Assembly: GCA_002359185.1 (NCBI GenBank)
Contig: DEML01000096.1
Coordinates: 98,428 to 162,427, forward strand
Length of the DNA stretch: 64,000 bases
Origin: Planctomycetaceae bacterium UBA2671
Lineage (GTDB): Bacteria; Planctomycetota; Planctomycetia; Planctomycetales; Planctomycetaceae
Reading direction: 5' to 3'
Shown: positions 63,644 to 64,000 of the stretch, piece after piece
How the letters are laid out: each line of letters starts with the position of its first letter
How positions within the stretch are numbered: position 1 is the first letter of the stretch
Notes under the pieces: generated by a model
Seen by the model: only the letters and a program-made list of their open reading frames with translations
Databases searched by the model: none
Told to the model about the DNA's origin: nothing
Program-made: the position numbers and the translations under genes

Positions 63644-63878
63644 AAAATGATCTCTTCAGTGATTGCGTGTTTTCCTGTGGATTCAAACCATCATAATGTT
63701 ACTCCGTTCAAATCCAAGCATGATCAGTGCGCATAAAAAAACACCTTCAAAGCTTGCCCCAGCTTTGAAGGTGCGATCCCAAGTTGACCCCAAGGGACAG
63801 GAGAGAGATTCAATTGTATTGTTGTGAGTAACCTCAGATAATGGGCATCAGAAAGGCTTCAATGATCAAGTATCAGAA
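63644..63878. other. Gap between the metal permease and the window-end gene
   Basis: Holds the - strand terminator at 63734-63773 and probably the permease promoter near 63650-63730. No gene is seen. Confidence 0.5.
63734..63773 (-). terminator. Rho-independent terminator on the - strand
   Basis: CACCTTCAAAGCT pairs with AGCTTTGAAGGTG, a perfect 13-bp stem with a 6-base loop; on the - strand it is followed by seven T. It would terminate a transcript entering from the right edge. Confidence 0.85.
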
Positions 63879-64000
63879 CTAGTGACAAGCAGAACAACAT
63901 TTTTTCTGAAACAACATACCGGCTTTGCTACGAAGATCAACCGAAATGTTTCCTGTGACATTGAGTGATAAACGAAAAAGTAGTGCTCTTTCGAGCTTTA
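63879..64000 (-). CDS. 3' end of a short Cys-rich gene (5' beyond window)
   Basis: On the - strand a frame is open from the window edge to TAG 63879-63881. Its last ~39 residues end SKAGMLFQKKCCSACH. The tail holds CSACH, a possible haem c or metal motif, at the extreme C terminus. The 3' terminator about 105 bases downstream supports a transcript here. The frame could also be chance. Confidence 0.35.
   Translation of the reverse strand, partial: KLERALLFRLSLNVTGNISVDLRSKAGMLFQKKCCSACH

Overview
The window looks like a piece of a Planctomycetota chromosome (order Planctomycetales), with GC near 50%. The evidence is the co-occurrence of planctomycete-typical genes: a DUF1549/DUF1553 plus DUF1501 pair, a PVC-type membrane-bound dehydrogenase ending in a c-type haem domain, a sulfatase with a CxPxR site, and a haem-binding CxxCH protein. 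The shared core gene order (rplY-pth-rpsF-ssb-rplI-dnaB) fits the same group. The genus cannot be fixed from sequence alone. No rRNA, tRNA, CRISPR array or intact insertion sequence was recognised.

Layout. 1-3.2 kb: hemW (5' cut off), rimO and pgsA on the + strand. 3.4-6.5 kb: a glycosyltransferase and asnB on the - strand. 6.8-15.4 kb: a secreted TPR protein, dprA, ispH, an SPFH-GYF_2 protein and the large PVC dehydrogenase. 15.7-22.9 kb: glycerate kinase, a secreted protein of unknown function, a LuxR-type regulator with a degenerate receiver, ilvH-ilvC and a photolyase. 23-25.5 kb: an ABC exporter pair whose permease carries a histidine-rich loop, then a broken addiction-module antitoxin. 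25.8-32.3 kb: a GT2 enzyme, scpA, a divergent UvrA paralogue, a secreted protein and asd. 32.9-40.2 kb: a membrane protein, the DUF1549/DUF1501 pair, a pseudo-receiver coiled-coil protein and a secreted protein. 40.5-45.5 kb: the translation/replication cluster rplY-pth-rpsF-ssb-rplI-dnaB. 45.7-53.3 kb: an SDR protein lacking the catalytic Tyr, an HPt protein, an LptF/G permease, glgX and a sulfatase. 53.4-60.3 kb: a J-like/MshEN membrane protein next to a short Hsp70, a DgkA-like membrane protein and an LptD-like outer-membrane protein. 61-64 kb: a haem-binding protein, acpS, an orphan ABC ATPase, an ABC-3 metal permease and the 3' end of one more gene.

Most genes are housekeeping and stand alone or in pairs. 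Functional groupings are branched-chain amino acid synthesis (ilvH-ilvC), envelope lipid transport (LptF/G and LptD, not adjacent), and the ribosome/replication cluster.

The most distinctive feature is the intergenic DNA. Many gaps carry imperfect inverted repeats from at least eight sequence families, several of them present more than once in this window. At 37.4-37.7 kb one family member is split by a 214-bp element. That element has about 18-bp terminal inverted repeats and is flanked by a 7-bp direct repeat (CTTGCGC), which is the signature of a small non-autonomous transposable element (MITE).
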